A DNA stretch of 64,000 nt. It comes from Halobacteria archaeon HArc-gm2 (lineage in GTDB: Archaea > Halobacteriota > Halobacteria > Halobacteriales > Haloarculaceae). The DNA lies in NCBI GenBank assembly GCA_025517465.1, contig JAOPKE010000003.1, forward strand, positions 248,001 through 312,000. Direction: 5' to 3'. The notes beneath the pieces were generated by a model. That model ran no database searches and had not been told where the DNA came from. It saw only the letters and a program-made list of their open reading frames with translations. Of the stretch, positions 18,503 to 26,439 are shown one piece after another. The position numbers were made by a program, and so were the translations under genes. Numbering within the stretch: the stretch's first letter is position 1; each line of letters opens with the position of its first letter.

Positions 18503-18821
18503 GCACCGCCTCCTCGAACAGCTCCGTCACGTAGTCGACCACCTCGTCCGTTCGGTCCTGCGCGGTCGCCTCGAGTTCCTGGCGGGCCTGTTCACCCTCC
18601 TCGAGAATGCGGTCGCGCTCGGCCTCGATCTCCTCGCGTGCCTCGGCGAGGCGCTCCTCTGCGGCCGAATCGGCCTCGTCGCGAGCCTCCTCCCGGATCG
18701 CTTCGGCCTCCTCCCTGGCCTCCGCGACGATCTCCTCGCGGTCACGCTCGGCCTCGTCGACGATCTCGTCGGCCTCCTGTTCGGCCTCCTTGATCTGGTC
18801 GAGAACTTGTGGCCGTGGCAT
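18489..18821 (-). CDS. atpH: A-type ATP synthase subunit H
   Basis: This 110-residue peripheral-stalk protein is almost entirely coiled coil, built from E/A/R-rich heptads, as in archaeal AhaH, which pairs with subunit E. It is the first gene of the nine-subunit cluster on the minus strand and overlaps atpI by 14 bp. The region upstream (18822-18875) contains short A/T-rich words but no clear TATA box, and is followed by hairpin repeats. Confidence 0.92.
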   Translation of the reverse strand: MPRPQVLDQIKEAEQEADEIVDEAERDREEIVAEAREEAEAIREEARDEADSAAEERLAEAREEIEAERDRILEEGEQARQELEATAQDRTDEVVDYVTELFEEAVHAQT

Positions 18822-18875
18822 TTTCTAATCGTCTTCAGGTAGCTCTAGGGAGTATTTGGTAGTTGCGAAGTAAGC

Positions 18876-18999
18876 TTGGTTCTGATCGGAGTGAAGAACC
18901 AAGTTATTGCGAACGGGGAGCGCCAGCGACCCGTGAGCAGCGGGGTCGCGAACGGAGTGAAGAACCAGGTTATAGCGAACGGCGACCGGAGGAAGCCGT
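18876..18999. repeat. Modular hairpin repeat between atpH and the methyltransferase gene
   Basis: A perfect 8-bp stem (TTGGTTCT/AGAACCAA, 18876-18902) with loop GATCGGAGTGA is followed by spacer GCGAACGGGGAGCG, CCCGTGAGCAGC and a second related hairpin. Stems and spacers match the modular repeat style of 2221-2625. It occupies the divergent promoter region of the ATPase cluster. Confidence 0.65.
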
Positions 19000-19069
19000 G
19001 AGCAGCCCCGAACCGCGCCGACCGAAATCCCCGGAGTTAATGCCCGACCCCTCGAAATCGCCCGTAGCA

Positions 19070-19693
19070 ATGGGAGTGCTCGAAGACAAGTCCCGCGCGC
19101 GCACGTTCTACAAATATCTCTCGAAGGTGTACGACCGGGTGAATCCCTTCATCTGGAACGAGGAGATGCGCGACGAGGCCATCGGGCTGCTGGGGCTGGA
19201 GCCGGACGACGACGTCCTCGACGTGGGGTGTGGCACTGGTTTCGCCACGGAGGGGTTGCTCGAACACGTCGACCGGGTTCACGGCCTCGACCAGAGCGAG
19301 CACCAGCTCGAACGAGCCATCGGCAAGTTCGGGACGGACGGGCCGGTGGAGTTCTGCCGCGGCGACGCCGAGCGCCTCCCCTTCGACGACGACTCCTTCG
19401 ACGTCGTCTGGTCCTCGGGCTCCATCGAGTACTGGCCCAACCCCGTCGTCGCGCTGCGGGAGTGCCGGCGCGTGACGCGGCCGGGTGGCCAGGTGCTCAT
19501 CGTCGGCCCGGACTACCCGAACCAGACGGTGTTCCAGAAGCTCGCCGACGCCATCATGCTGTTCTACGACGAGGAGGAGGCCGACCGGATGTTCCACGAG
19601 GCGGGCTTCGACAGCTGGCGCCACCACATCCAGCAGTCTCGGCCAGGGAGCCCGCGGGCGATTACGACGCACGCGCAGGTTCCCGAAAACTAG
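19070..19693 (+). CDS. SAM-dependent methyltransferase (quinone-type, class I)
   Basis: This 207-residue Rossmann-fold methyltransferase carries motif I VLDVGCGTGFATEG (about residues 45-58), an acidic motif II (VHGLDQSEHQ) and the motif SFDVVWSSGSIEYWPNP. The sequence is closest in style to MPBQ/MSBQ or menaquinone C-methyltransferases, so a role in modifying menaquinone is a reasonable guess, not shown. Start choice: ATG 19070 follows GTAGCA directly; an alternative ATG at 19040 would add ten residues. It ends 4 bp inside the convergent pilin-like gene. Confidence 0.8.
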   Translation: MGVLEDKSRARTFYKYLSKVYDRVNPFIWNEEMRDEAIGLLGLEPDDDVLDVGCGTGFATEGLLEHVDRVHGLDQSEHQLERAIGKFGTDGPVEFCRGDAERLPFDDDSFDVVWSSGSIEYWPNPVVALRECRRVTRPGGQVLIVGPDYPNQTVFQKLADAIMLFYDEEEADRMFHEAGFDSWRHHIQQSRPGSPRAITTHAQVPEN

Positions 19694-20151
19694 CTCGCCC
19701 GCGAACGCACCACGACGACAGTCTGTTTCTCCCGCGCGATCCGGGCAGTCACCTGATCGCCCTCGTCGATAGTCGGCGAGTTCGTCGAGGCGAGCCTGAA
19801 CCCGGCGGTCTCGCCGGCGCGCCAGGTGGTGTCGCCGCCGCTGTTGAACGGCCCGGTCGGCCCGCTCACGAAGCCGGTCGCAGCGAAGAAGGGGACCGGC
19901 GGTTGTTCGGTCAGCGGCGTCCCATCGATCGTGATCGAGAGGGAGAGGCGACTGACGTTTAGCGTGTCTCCGCCGCGGTGGGTGAACCGGAGGCGGTCGG
20001 TTTCGGCGTCGACCGAGAGCGAGACAGCGGCACTGGTGGGTTCGTCCGGCGTTTCGAGCACGAGTACCGCAGTTCCGACGGCGGACGCCGTCAGCACTGT
20101 AATCGCGAGGAGGAGAGCGACCCCGACGACGGGCGCCACGGCGCGGTCCAT
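19690..20151 (-). CDS. Archaeal type IV pilin-like protein
   Basis: This 153-residue protein begins MDRAVAPVVGVALLLAITV. The short basic leader followed by a hydrophobic helix is the class III signal expected to be cut by the prepilin peptidase PibD. The rest is a polar beta-rich domain with a Gly/Asn-rich region. Haloarchaeal homologues make adhesion pili or minor pilins. No assembly ATPase or membrane platform gene is nearby, so it would have to use machinery encoded elsewhere. Confidence 0.8.
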   Translation of the reverse strand: MDRAVAPVVGVALLLAITVLTASAVGTAVLVLETPDEPTSAAVSLSVDAETDRLRFTHRGGDTLNVSRLSLSITIDGTPLTEQPPVPFFAATGFVSGPTGPFNSGGDTTWRAGETAGFRLASTNSPTIDEGDQVTARIAREKQTVVVVRSRAS

Positions 20152-20190
20152 GGCGGCGCTGGCACCCTCATCGTATATGAATGTCCGCCC

Positions 20191-21414
20191 TCAGTCGGGG
20201 AGGTAGACGCTCACGGACTCGTTGTCCTCGGTCGTCGCGGTGATCCGGTCGGGGCCCCGTGGTTCCACGAGCCAGAGACTCCCGTCGGCCCCGGTGTGGC
20301 CGACCGGTTCGCCGTTGACCGTGACCGTCGCGTTCGTCGGGACGGCGGTCTCGTTGTGCGAGAGGTCGACGTGGAGCGGCCCGCTCTCGTAGGTCTTGTT
20401 CACGCGCATGTCGAGCGATTCGTTGTGGGCGGTTATCGTGTTGCTGACCGGCATGGCCGAGAGTTTGTGGCGCTGGGACTCGCGGAACACGTTCGTCGTG
20501 GCGCCGTCGATGTACGCGGTCAGTTCCCCGTTGGTGAAGTCCGCAGTGAACCGGTAGATGCCGGTCCGTCCCAGGCCCTGGATGGCAGGGGAGAGCGAGT
20601 GGTTCGTGACCCACGGGTACAGTTCGTAGCCGCGGAGCCGAGCGGCGTTGCCGCGCGGGACGTCGGCCTCCATGAAGGTATCAGTCGCGTTCTCGTCCCG
20701 TTCCGTGGCGAGATACGTCTCGCGAACGTAGGAGTCGTCGGTGACGTACGCCAACGTGTACCCGTCGCCGGAGGTCTCGGCGTAGATTGTCTGGCCGGCC
20801 GTCTCTCCCCCAGCGGCCCGGCTGACGTGTTCGCTTGCCGGCCCCTGGAGCACCTCCAGTTCGCCGTTGATATCCGCCAGCCTGACTCGAATTCTCGTGG
20901 ATGGGGAGTAGTCGTCGTCAGCGCGAGCGACGGCGTCGACGTGCTGGATCGTCGCCCGCAGGTGTTCGGAAGCATTGTGGATCCGGGCCCGTTCGCGGGT
21001 GAACTCGGCTGCGGTCATCGATCCGTTGGCGTACGCGGACACGGCGGCCTTGTCACGGCGTTCGAGGGCCTGCTGGCGGCGTTCCACGCTATCGGCGGCG
21101 TTCCGTATCGCGGCAGTCTTCTCGGTATCGTTCGCCGCCGATTCGAACGATCGCTCGAAGGAGATTCTGATGAACTCGCTCTGCATCCCGGTCGTGTCGC
21201 CGTCGATAGCGGTCGCGAGTGAGAGACCGTCGGCAGTCGTTCCGGTCGTCGTGACTTCGTTCGCCGGGACGGTGAGGTAGTTCGACGTGTTGTCCATCGA
21301 CACGATCAGTGGACTGGTCTGGGCGGCGTCGTCGGCACCGGCACCCAGCGGTGCGAAGGCGCCGACGACGAGGAGGAAGAGGAGGGAGACCAGTAGGGCG
21401 AAACTTCGACGCAT
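20191..21414 (-). CDS. Secreted haloarchaeal protein of unknown function (DUF7096-like)
   Basis: This 407-residue protein has a Sec-type signal peptide (MRRSFALLVSLLFLLVVGAFAPLGAGA). The middle (about 75-160) is helical, and the rest is beta-rich with many N-x-S/T sites, as for a glycosylated surface protein. It ends in a short Ig-like segment (TVNGEPVGHTGADGSLWLVEPRG). I liken it to DUF7096 from memory. It is divergently paired, across 156 bp, with a gene for a membrane-anchored winged-helix protein, and the two may form a sensing pair. Confidence 0.7.
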   Translation of the reverse strand: MRRSFALLVSLLFLLVVGAFAPLGAGADDAAQTSPLIVSMDNTSNYLTVPANEVTTTGTTADGLSLATAIDGDTTGMQSEFIRISFERSFESAANDTEKTAAIRNAADSVERRQQALERRDKAAVSAYANGSMTAAEFTRERARIHNASEHLRATIQHVDAVARADDDYSPSTRIRVRLADINGELEVLQGPASEHVSRAAGGETAGQTIYAETSGDGYTLAYVTDDSYVRETYLATERDENATDTFMEADVPRGNAARLRGYELYPWVTNHSLSPAIQGLGRTGIYRFTADFTNGELTAYIDGATTNVFRESQRHKLSAMPVSNTITAHNESLDMRVNKTYESGPLHVDLSHNETAVPTNATVTVNGEPVGHTGADGSLWLVEPRGPDRITATTEDNESVSVYLPD

Positions 21415-21490
21415 TTCCGAGTGAGTACAGGACGAATCACCAAAAACCCATCTCTTTGTCCACCCGGAGCGGACACCCGAGAGGAGTGAA

Positions 21491-21520
21491 GACGTTTTAA
21501 AACGGCCGCTGACGTTTTAT
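21491..21520. promoter_or_regulatory. Palindrome and direct repeat in the divergent promoter
   Basis: CGTTTTAAAACG at 21493-21504 is a perfect palindrome. The word GACGTTTTA occurs at 21491 and 21511, exactly 20 bp or two helical turns apart. They lie between the secreted-protein gene and the membrane winged-helix gene, so they could be TATA elements, an operator for the winged-helix protein, or both. Confidence 0.5.
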
Positions 21521-21570
21521 TTGCGGATGGAAAGGGTTTTCCTCCCGGGCACTGGAATCACCACAGAGAG

Positions 21571-22722
21571 ATGTCCGCCCGGTTTCGTCCCGCCCTCCTC
21601 GCCCTCCTCGCGCTCACGGTGGCCGTCGCGCCGCTGGCGGCCACCGGGGCGTCCCTCCCGTCAGCGACTGGGTCCGCCATCGCTGCCCAGACGACGGCGA
21701 CGCCCACGGAGACGATCCCCCCGGAGACGACCCAGATCGAGATCCAGCTGCAAGCGAACGGCGACGCCGCCTGGACGATAACGACGCGCCTCGACGCCAC
21801 GACCGAGGAAGAGAACGCGACGTTCCGCGACCTGGCGGACCAGTACGAGAGCGGACAGAAGACTCCGCCGTGGCTCGATACGGTTCGCGCCGCTGCCGCC
21901 GCGTCGTCCCAGGCGAGCGGCCGTCAGATGAACGTCACCGACGAGCGTTTCACCAGCGACGTCAACAGCTCCACGTTCACTCTTCGCTTCACCTGGACCG
22001 ACTTCGCGCGCGAAGATGGCGATTACATGGCTGTCGACGACGCGTTCAACACGACACGGGGCACCTGGCTCGACGGGCTGACCGAGAGCCAGGAGCTAAC
22101 CATCGAACTACCGGATGGATATGCGGCTGTCAGCGCTCCCAAGGCAGTTCAGAACGGTCAGTTCCACTGGCAAGGCCCCCAGCAGTTCGAGCCGGGCTAC
22201 ATGACCATCGTCTACGACGGTGATGGCGGTGTCGTCAGTCCGAATCCGGATCCCCCACGCGAGAGCCTCATCTGGGGCGGGTTCTTCGTCGTCGGCATCA
22301 TCGCTGTCGGCGCGTACGTCTTCGCCAGGCGAAACGGGGGCCTGCCGTCGCCAGTGCTTGGAGGAGGGGACGGAACCGATTCCCCGTCCGCGAGTCCGCC
22401 CACGTCGCCGTCGACCGGTGACGCAGACGAAGAGACGGTCACGACGGGTACCGTCGAACCGACCACCGAGGAGTCCGAACCGGACGACGACGTCGACGAG
22501 GAACTGCTCAGCGACGAAGAGCGCGTCGAACGGCTCCTCGAGGCCAACGGCGGCCGCATGAAACAGGCGAGCATCGTCAAGGAGACCGGCTGGTCGAACG
22601 CGAAGGTGTCGCAGTTGCTCTCCGCGATGGAGGACGACGGGGCCATCAACAAGCTTCGCATCGGTCGCGAGAACCTCATCTCCTTCCCGGACGAGGACGT
22701 GACCGAATTCGACCAGGACTGA
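21571..22722 (+). CDS. Membrane-anchored winged-helix regulator with extracellular domain
   Basis: This 383-residue protein has a signal peptide (about 1-35), an extracellular beta domain (about 50-225), one transmembrane helix (about 233-251), an acidic disordered linker (about 255-310) and a C-terminal winged helix (about 312-378: ERVERLLEANGGRMKQASIVKETGWSNAKVS region). The layout matches haloarchaeal DUF7345/DUF7343 proteins. A DNA-binding domain tethered inside the membrane and a sensor outside suggests direct signal-to-promoter control. The GACGTTTTA repeats just upstream are candidate targets. The partner gene is the divergent secreted protein. Confidence 0.8.
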   Translation: MSARFRPALLALLALTVAVAPLAATGASLPSATGSAIAAQTTATPTETIPPETTQIEIQLQANGDAAWTITTRLDATTEEENATFRDLADQYESGQKTPPWLDTVRAAAAASSQASGRQMNVTDERFTSDVNSSTFTLRFTWTDFAREDGDYMAVDDAFNTTRGTWLDGLTESQELTIELPDGYAAVSAPKAVQNGQFHWQGPQQFEPGYMTIVYDGDGGVVSPNPDPPRESLIWGGFFVVGIIAVGAYVFARRNGGLPSPVLGGGDGTDSPSASPPTSPSTGDADEETVTTGTVEPTTEESEPDDDVDEELLSDEERVERLLEANGGRMKQASIVKETGWSNAKVSQLLSAMEDDGAINKLRIGRENLISFPDEDVTEFDQD

Positions 22723-22802
22723 TAGTGGTGGTTGTAACTTTGTACCGACGTTCGCCGGAACCGTCCACGTCGAACGCCGGTAAGGGCTTACAACCACCAC
22801 TA
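22723..22802. repeat. About 80-bp element with perfect 15-bp terminal inverted repeats, copy B
   Basis: TAGTGGTGGTTGTAA (22723-22737) and TTACAACCACCACTA (22788-22802) are perfect inverted repeats, 50 bp apart. The interior TACCGACGTTCGCCGG ... CGCCGGTAA aligns with copy A at 8668-8748. It follows the stop codon of the winged-helix gene directly. Confidence 0.75.
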
Positions 22803-22872
22803 TGAGACCTGCGGCCGAGCATTCGGGACACGGCGGCCGGAAACGGATGTCACGTGGGTGAGAGTTCGGAAA

Positions 22873-22882
22873 CGTTTATTCG
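22873..22882 (+). promoter_or_regulatory. TATA box of etfB
   Basis: CGTTTATTCG lies about 22-31 bp before the GTG start of etfB, preceded by a GGAAA BRE-like run. The distance indicates a leaderless or near-leaderless transcript. Confidence 0.6.
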
Positions 22883-22903
22883 CCCGCCGGACCCACGTCT
22901 GGT

Positions 22904-23695
22904 GTGAAAATTCTTGTCACGGTCAAGGAGGTGACCGTCGTCGACGACGAGTTCGAGATCGACGGGCTCTCGATCGACGACCGGTACGTGACCTACGACC
23001 TCAACGAGTGGGACGAGTACGCCGTCGAGGAGGCCGTCACGATAGCCGAAGACGTCGAGGACGTCGAGGTGGTGACCGTCACCGTCGGCCCGGAACGCGC
23101 CGACGAGACCATCCGGCAGGCGCTGGCCAAGGGCGCCGACCGCGCCGTTCGCGTCTGGGACGACCGACTGGCAGAGGCGAGCATGCTGGATCCGGCGACG
23201 AAAGCACGCCTGCTCGGTGCCGTCGCCGAGGAAGAGGACCCGGACCTCGTCCTGACCGGCGTGCAGTCGGGCGACGATAGCCTGGGCGCCACCGGCGTCT
23301 CGCTGGCCGAACGGCTCGAGATGGGCTGGGCGGCGGTCGTCAACCAGCTGGATCTCAGTGCGGACGAGGGTGTGGCGCACGTCCACCGCGAGCTGGAGGG
23401 CGGCGTCGACGAGATATCCGACGTCGAGCTCCCGGCGGTGTTGACCATCCAGACGGGCATCAACGACCCGCGGTACGCCAGCCTCCGCGGGATTCGCCAG
23501 GCCCAGAGCAAGGACTTAGCCGTGAAGTCACTCGACGACCTCGGGCTGGGCCCCGACGCCCTCGACAGCCCGATCGAACAGACGGCGCTGTACGAACCCG
23601 AGACCGAAGGCGAAGCGACCCTGTTCGAAGGCGGTGCCGGGGAGACAGCCGGTGAACTCGCCGGACTACTCCGGGAGAAGGGGGTGGGCCAGTGA
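22904..23695 (+). CDS. etfB: Electron transfer flavoprotein subunit beta
   Basis: This 263-residue beta subunit accepts electrons from acyl-CoA dehydrogenases and passes them on with EtfA. It uses a GTG start (MKILVTVKEV), the standard family N-terminus. It shows the conserved GADRAVRVWDD, LVLTGVQSGDDS and PAVLTIQTGINDPRYASLRGI segments of the ETF beta fold. The stop overlaps the GTG of etfA by 4 bp (GTGA), which points to coupled translation. Confidence 0.95.
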   Translation: MKILVTVKEVTVVDDEFEIDGLSIDDRYVTYDLNEWDEYAVEEAVTIAEDVEDVEVVTVTVGPERADETIRQALAKGADRAVRVWDDRLAEASMLDPATKARLLGAVAEEEDPDLVLTGVQSGDDSLGATGVSLAERLEMGWAAVVNQLDLSADEGVAHVHRELEGGVDEISDVELPAVLTIQTGINDPRYASLRGIRQAQSKDLAVKSLDDLGLGPDALDSPIEQTALYEPETEGEATLFEGGAGETAGELAGLLREKGVGQ

Positions 23696-24642
23696 CGGTC
23701 CTCGCCGTCGCGGAACACCGCCGCGGGGAACTCCGTGACGTGAGCGACCAGCTCGTCGCCGCCGGGTACGACCTCGCGGACGAGACCGACAGCGAGCTCC
23801 ACGTGGCCGTCGTCGGCGGCGACACGGCGGAGTACGGCGACCGGCTGAACCGACCGAGCGTCGACGTCGTCCACACCGTCGAGGCCGGTGCGGAGTTCAA
23901 CCACGACGTCTCCGTCCAGGCGGTCGAACAGCTGGTCGACGCAGTCGACCCGACCGTCCTCCTCCTGCCACACACCGTCAACGGGATGGACTACGCCCCC
24001 GCGGTGGCGAGCCAGCTCGATCGACCGCTGGTCACCGACGCGGTCGACCTGGCCGTCGACGACGACCTGACGGTGACGCGCGAACTGTACGGCTCGAAGG
24101 TGGAGACGACCGTCGACGTCCACGCTGACCGCGCCGTCGTGACGGTCCGGCCCGGCGAGTGGCCACCGGCGGACGGGAACGGCGAGGCCAGCGTCGAGGC
24201 ATTCGACGCGACTATCGACGAGTCACAGGTCCGCTCGACGGTCACCGGGTTCGAGGAGGCCGTCAGCGGCGACGTCGACATCACGGACGCCGACGTCCTG
24301 GTCTCGGTCGGCCGCGGCATCGAGGAAGAGGAGAACCTCGACCTCGTCCGCGACCTGGCCGACGCCCTCGGCGCGACGCTGTCGGCGTCCCGACCGATCG
24401 TCGACAACGGCTGGCTCCCCGCCGACCGCCAGGTCGGTCAGTCCGGCAAGGTCGTCACGCCGGACGTCTACCTCGCCATCGGCATCTCCGGCGCCGTCCA
24501 GCACGTCGCCGGCATGAAGGGCGCCGACACCATCGTCGCCATCAACAAAGACCCCAACGCGCCCATCTTCGACATCGCCGACTACGGCATCGTCGACGAC
24601 CTCTTCGACGTCGTCCCGGCCCTGACCGAGGAGTTTCAGTAA
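23692..24642 (+). CDS. etfA: Electron transfer flavoprotein subunit alpha
   Basis: This 316-residue FAD-binding alpha subunit carries the C-terminal FAD signature [20 protein letters not shown] and [17 protein letters not shown]. It pairs with EtfB. Its last 19 codons ([18 protein letters not shown] plus stop) are repeated 161 bp further on as [18 protein letters not shown] plus stop, with mostly third-position changes. The intact copy is the one joined to the gene. A hairpin terminator follows. Confidence 0.95.
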   Translation: MTVLAVAEHRRGELRDVSDQLVAAGYDLADETDSELHVAVVGGDTAEYGDRLNRPSVDVVHTVEAGAEFNHDVSVQAVEQLVDAVDPTVLLLPHTVNGMDYAPAVASQLDRPLVTDAVDLAVDDDLTVTRELYGSKVETTVDVHADRAVVTVRPGEWPPADGNGEASVEAFDATIDESQVRSTVTGFEEAVSGDVDITDADVLVSVGRGIEEEENLDLVRDLADALGATLSASRPIVDNGWLPADRQVGQSGKVVTPDVYLAIGISGAVQHVAGMKGADTIVAINKDPNAPIFDIADYGIVDDLFDVVPALTEEFQ

Positions 24643-24647
24643 TCGAA

Positions 24648-24679
24648 CACGCCCGAGCACTGCGAGGGCGTGCCTTTTT
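24648..24679 (+). terminator. Hairpin-T terminator of etfA
   Basis: CACGCCC (24648-24654) pairs with GGGCGTG (24666-24672), followed by CCTTTTT. The same structure recurs at 24809-24840 in the duplicated unit. Confidence 0.75.
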
Positions 24680-24742
24680 CGCCCACGTTTTTCGACGAGC
24701 GGTTCGCGAGCACAGCGAGCGGACCCGAGGAGAAAAAGGTGG
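24680..24742. repeat. CGCCCACGTTTTT...AAAAAGGTGG hairpin module, etfA locus
   Basis: This 63-bp module begins CGCCCACGTTTTTC and ends GAAAAAGGTGG; the ends are near-perfect inverted repeats. The core CGAGCGGTTCGCGAGC is also palindromic in style. A related module at 45757-45812 sits in the same position at pitA. Its left 39 bp (24683-24721) recur exactly at 24895-24933, without the right half. Confidence 0.75.
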
Positions 24743-24845
24743 TACTGGCATCGTCGACGACCTCTTCGACGTCGTGCCGGCGCTAACTGAAGAGTTCAGG
24801 TGATCGATCACGCCCGAGCACCGCGAGGGCGTGCCTTTTTCGCCA

Positions 24846-25059
24846 CCGGGAGAGCAGCGCTCTCCCGAGCCCACGCTCGCTCCGCTCGCGTGGACCACGT
24901 TTTTCGACGAGCGGTTCGCGAGCACAGCGAGCGAACGGATCCCACAGAGCCACGCGTCCAGGGGGTACCGTTCCTGGACGAACGACGACACCGTCGTCGA
25001 AAACACACCCACGATCGCATCCGTCAGCTACTTGCCCACCTCTCCCAAAGCCACGCCAC
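24846..25059. repeat. Further hairpins before the prenyltransferase gene
   Basis: Perfect hairpins GGGAGAG/CTCTCCC (24848-24866) and CCACGC/GCGTGG (24871-24893) are followed by the partial module at 24895-24933. The remainder up to 25059 should hold the promoter of the next gene, but I see no clear TATA box. Confidence 0.6.
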
Positions 25060-25902
25060 ATGGAATACCTGGAACGGCGCCGGGACCAGGTGGAGGACCG
25101 CCTGGTCGAGGTGCTCGACGCCGTCGAGCCCGGCGAGCTCGCCGACCAGGTCCGGCACGTCACGCTCGCGGGCGGCAAGCGCGTTCGCCCGACAGTGACC
25201 GTCCTCGTCTGTGAGGCACTGGGCGGCGAGCCGACCGACGCCACAGACTACGCCGTCGGTATCGAACTCGTCCACAACGCTTCGCTCGTCATCGACGACA
25301 TCATCGACGAGTCCGACGTCCGCCGGGGGACGCCCTCCGCGTGGGCCGAGTACGGTCACGGGCCGGCGATCATCGCCTCCGACGGGTTACTCGGCGAGGC
25401 GTTCGGCCTCTTCTCCGCCGACGAACGCGCGATGCAGGCCGTCTCCGAAGCGATGGTCGAACTCGGCGAAGGGGAGGCGACGGAACTCGTCGCCCGGCCC
25501 GCCTCGGAGGACGAATACATGGAGCTCGCCCGGCGGAAGACCGGCGCGCTCTTTCGTGCCGCCGCGGAGCTGGGGGCCATCGCCGCCGACGCCGACGCCT
25601 ACACCGTCGAGGCCTTCGGCACCTACGCCGAGCGCGTCGGCGTCGCCTTCCAGATCCGCGACGACGTGCTGGACGCGACGGCCGACTCCGAGAAACTCGG
25701 CAAACCCGCCGGCCAGGACGCCGAGATGGAGCGACCCTCGTTCGTGGAGGTGACCGGCCTGGCGCCCGAGGAGGCCAACGAGCGCGCCCGCGCCGAGTCC
25801 GACGCCGCCCTGGAGGCGCTGTCGACCGTCGACGCGCCCGACTCCCAGGCCATCGAGTACCTCCGGGACCTGGCGGAGTTCGTCGTCGTAAGAGAAAAGT
25901 AG
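25060..25902 (+). CDS. idsA: Polyprenyl (geranylgeranyl-type) diphosphate synthase
   Basis: This 280-residue all-helical trans-prenyltransferase condenses isopentenyl diphosphate with allylic diphosphates to make C20 (or longer) chains for archaeal lipids, carotenoids or menaquinone. The first aspartate motif DDIID is at 79-83 and the second DDVLD at 201-205. Small residues (A74, S75) precede the first motif, which disfavours a short C15 product. It is somewhat shorter than the usual 320-350 residues, lacking N-terminal extension; no upstream start restores more. The product length is not certain. Confidence 0.85.
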   Translation: MEYLERRRDQVEDRLVEVLDAVEPGELADQVRHVTLAGGKRVRPTVTVLVCEALGGEPTDATDYAVGIELVHNASLVIDDIIDESDVRRGTPSAWAEYGHGPAIIASDGLLGEAFGLFSADERAMQAVSEAMVELGEGEATELVARPASEDEYMELARRKTGALFRAAAELGAIAADADAYTVEAFGTYAERVGVAFQIRDDVLDATADSEKLGKPAGQDAEMERPSFVEVTGLAPEEANERARAESDAALEALSTVDAPDSQAIEYLRDLAEFVVVREK

Positions 25903-25984
25903 GACGCTCCGACCGCAGGGAGGAGCATCTTCAAACCGAACGAGGAGTGGAACGACCCGTGAGAAGGCCGGCGCGATCGAGTGC

Positions 25985-26362
25985 CTACCCGTGGAACCGG
26001 TACAGCGACGTGACGTAGGGGAGGCGGTTGAACATCCAGATGGCCAGCGGCAGCCCGACGATAGTTATCGCCAGGAACGACGCGACGTTGGCCCAGAGCC
26101 ACGAGAGCCACCAGCCGACGAAGACGAAGTAGACCGCCCGTATCGGGAGCGACTGCTGCCCGCGAGCGGAATCGGGGTCGTCGAGCGACCGGGGTTCGGC
26201 CAGCGTGAGCGCCGTCGGAACCAGGTTCGTCAGCTTGATCCCGACCGGGATGAGGACGATGGTCGCGTTGCAGAACCAGGCGACGTTGACGAGTATCGGC
26301 GTGAGCCACCAGCCGACGAAGACGAACCAGAGGGCGCGGACCGGGAACGAGCGCTGGGCCAT
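25985..26362 (-). CDS. YccF-domain membrane protein with internal duplication
   Basis: This 125-residue integral membrane protein has two similar halves: RALWFVFVGWWLTPILVNVAWF (about 9-30) and RAVYFVFVGWWLSWLWANVASF (about 75-96). Each half is followed by a second hydrophobic stretch ending VGI or LPLAIW. This is the YccF (DUF307) pattern. The function is unknown. The 83-bp gap before it and the 77-bp gap after it hold no evident feature. Confidence 0.85.
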   Translation of the reverse strand: MAQRSFPVRALWFVFVGWWLTPILVNVAWFCNATIVLIPVGIKLTNLVPTALTLAEPRSLDDPDSARGQQSLPIRAVYFVFVGWWLSWLWANVASFLAITIVGLPLAIWMFNRLPYVTSLYRFHG

Positions 26363-26439
26363 ACCAGGGGTAGGGCCTCATCGCACAAAGCGTTGGCCGA
26401 ACGTAGTCCTTAAGCGCGGCGTGGGACAACGAAGTGGCA

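Larger units (their letters stand above)
24586..24845 (+). repeat. Duplicated etfA 3' end with terminator (two units, 161-bp period)
   Basis: Bases 24586-24684 (last etfA codons, stop, terminator) align without gaps to 24747-24845. In the coding part the changes are GTC/GTG, GCC/GCG, CTG/CTA, ACC/ACT, GAG/GAA, TTT/TTC, CAG/AGG and TAA/TGA, so the reading frame, nearly all residues and a stop are kept in both. Between them lies the hairpin module 24680-24742. Confidence 0.85.

Noticed and set aside
24748-24803. A separate small gene for the duplicated EtfA C-terminus.
   Set aside because: It has no start codon of its own and no promoter; it is only a copy of the gene end.
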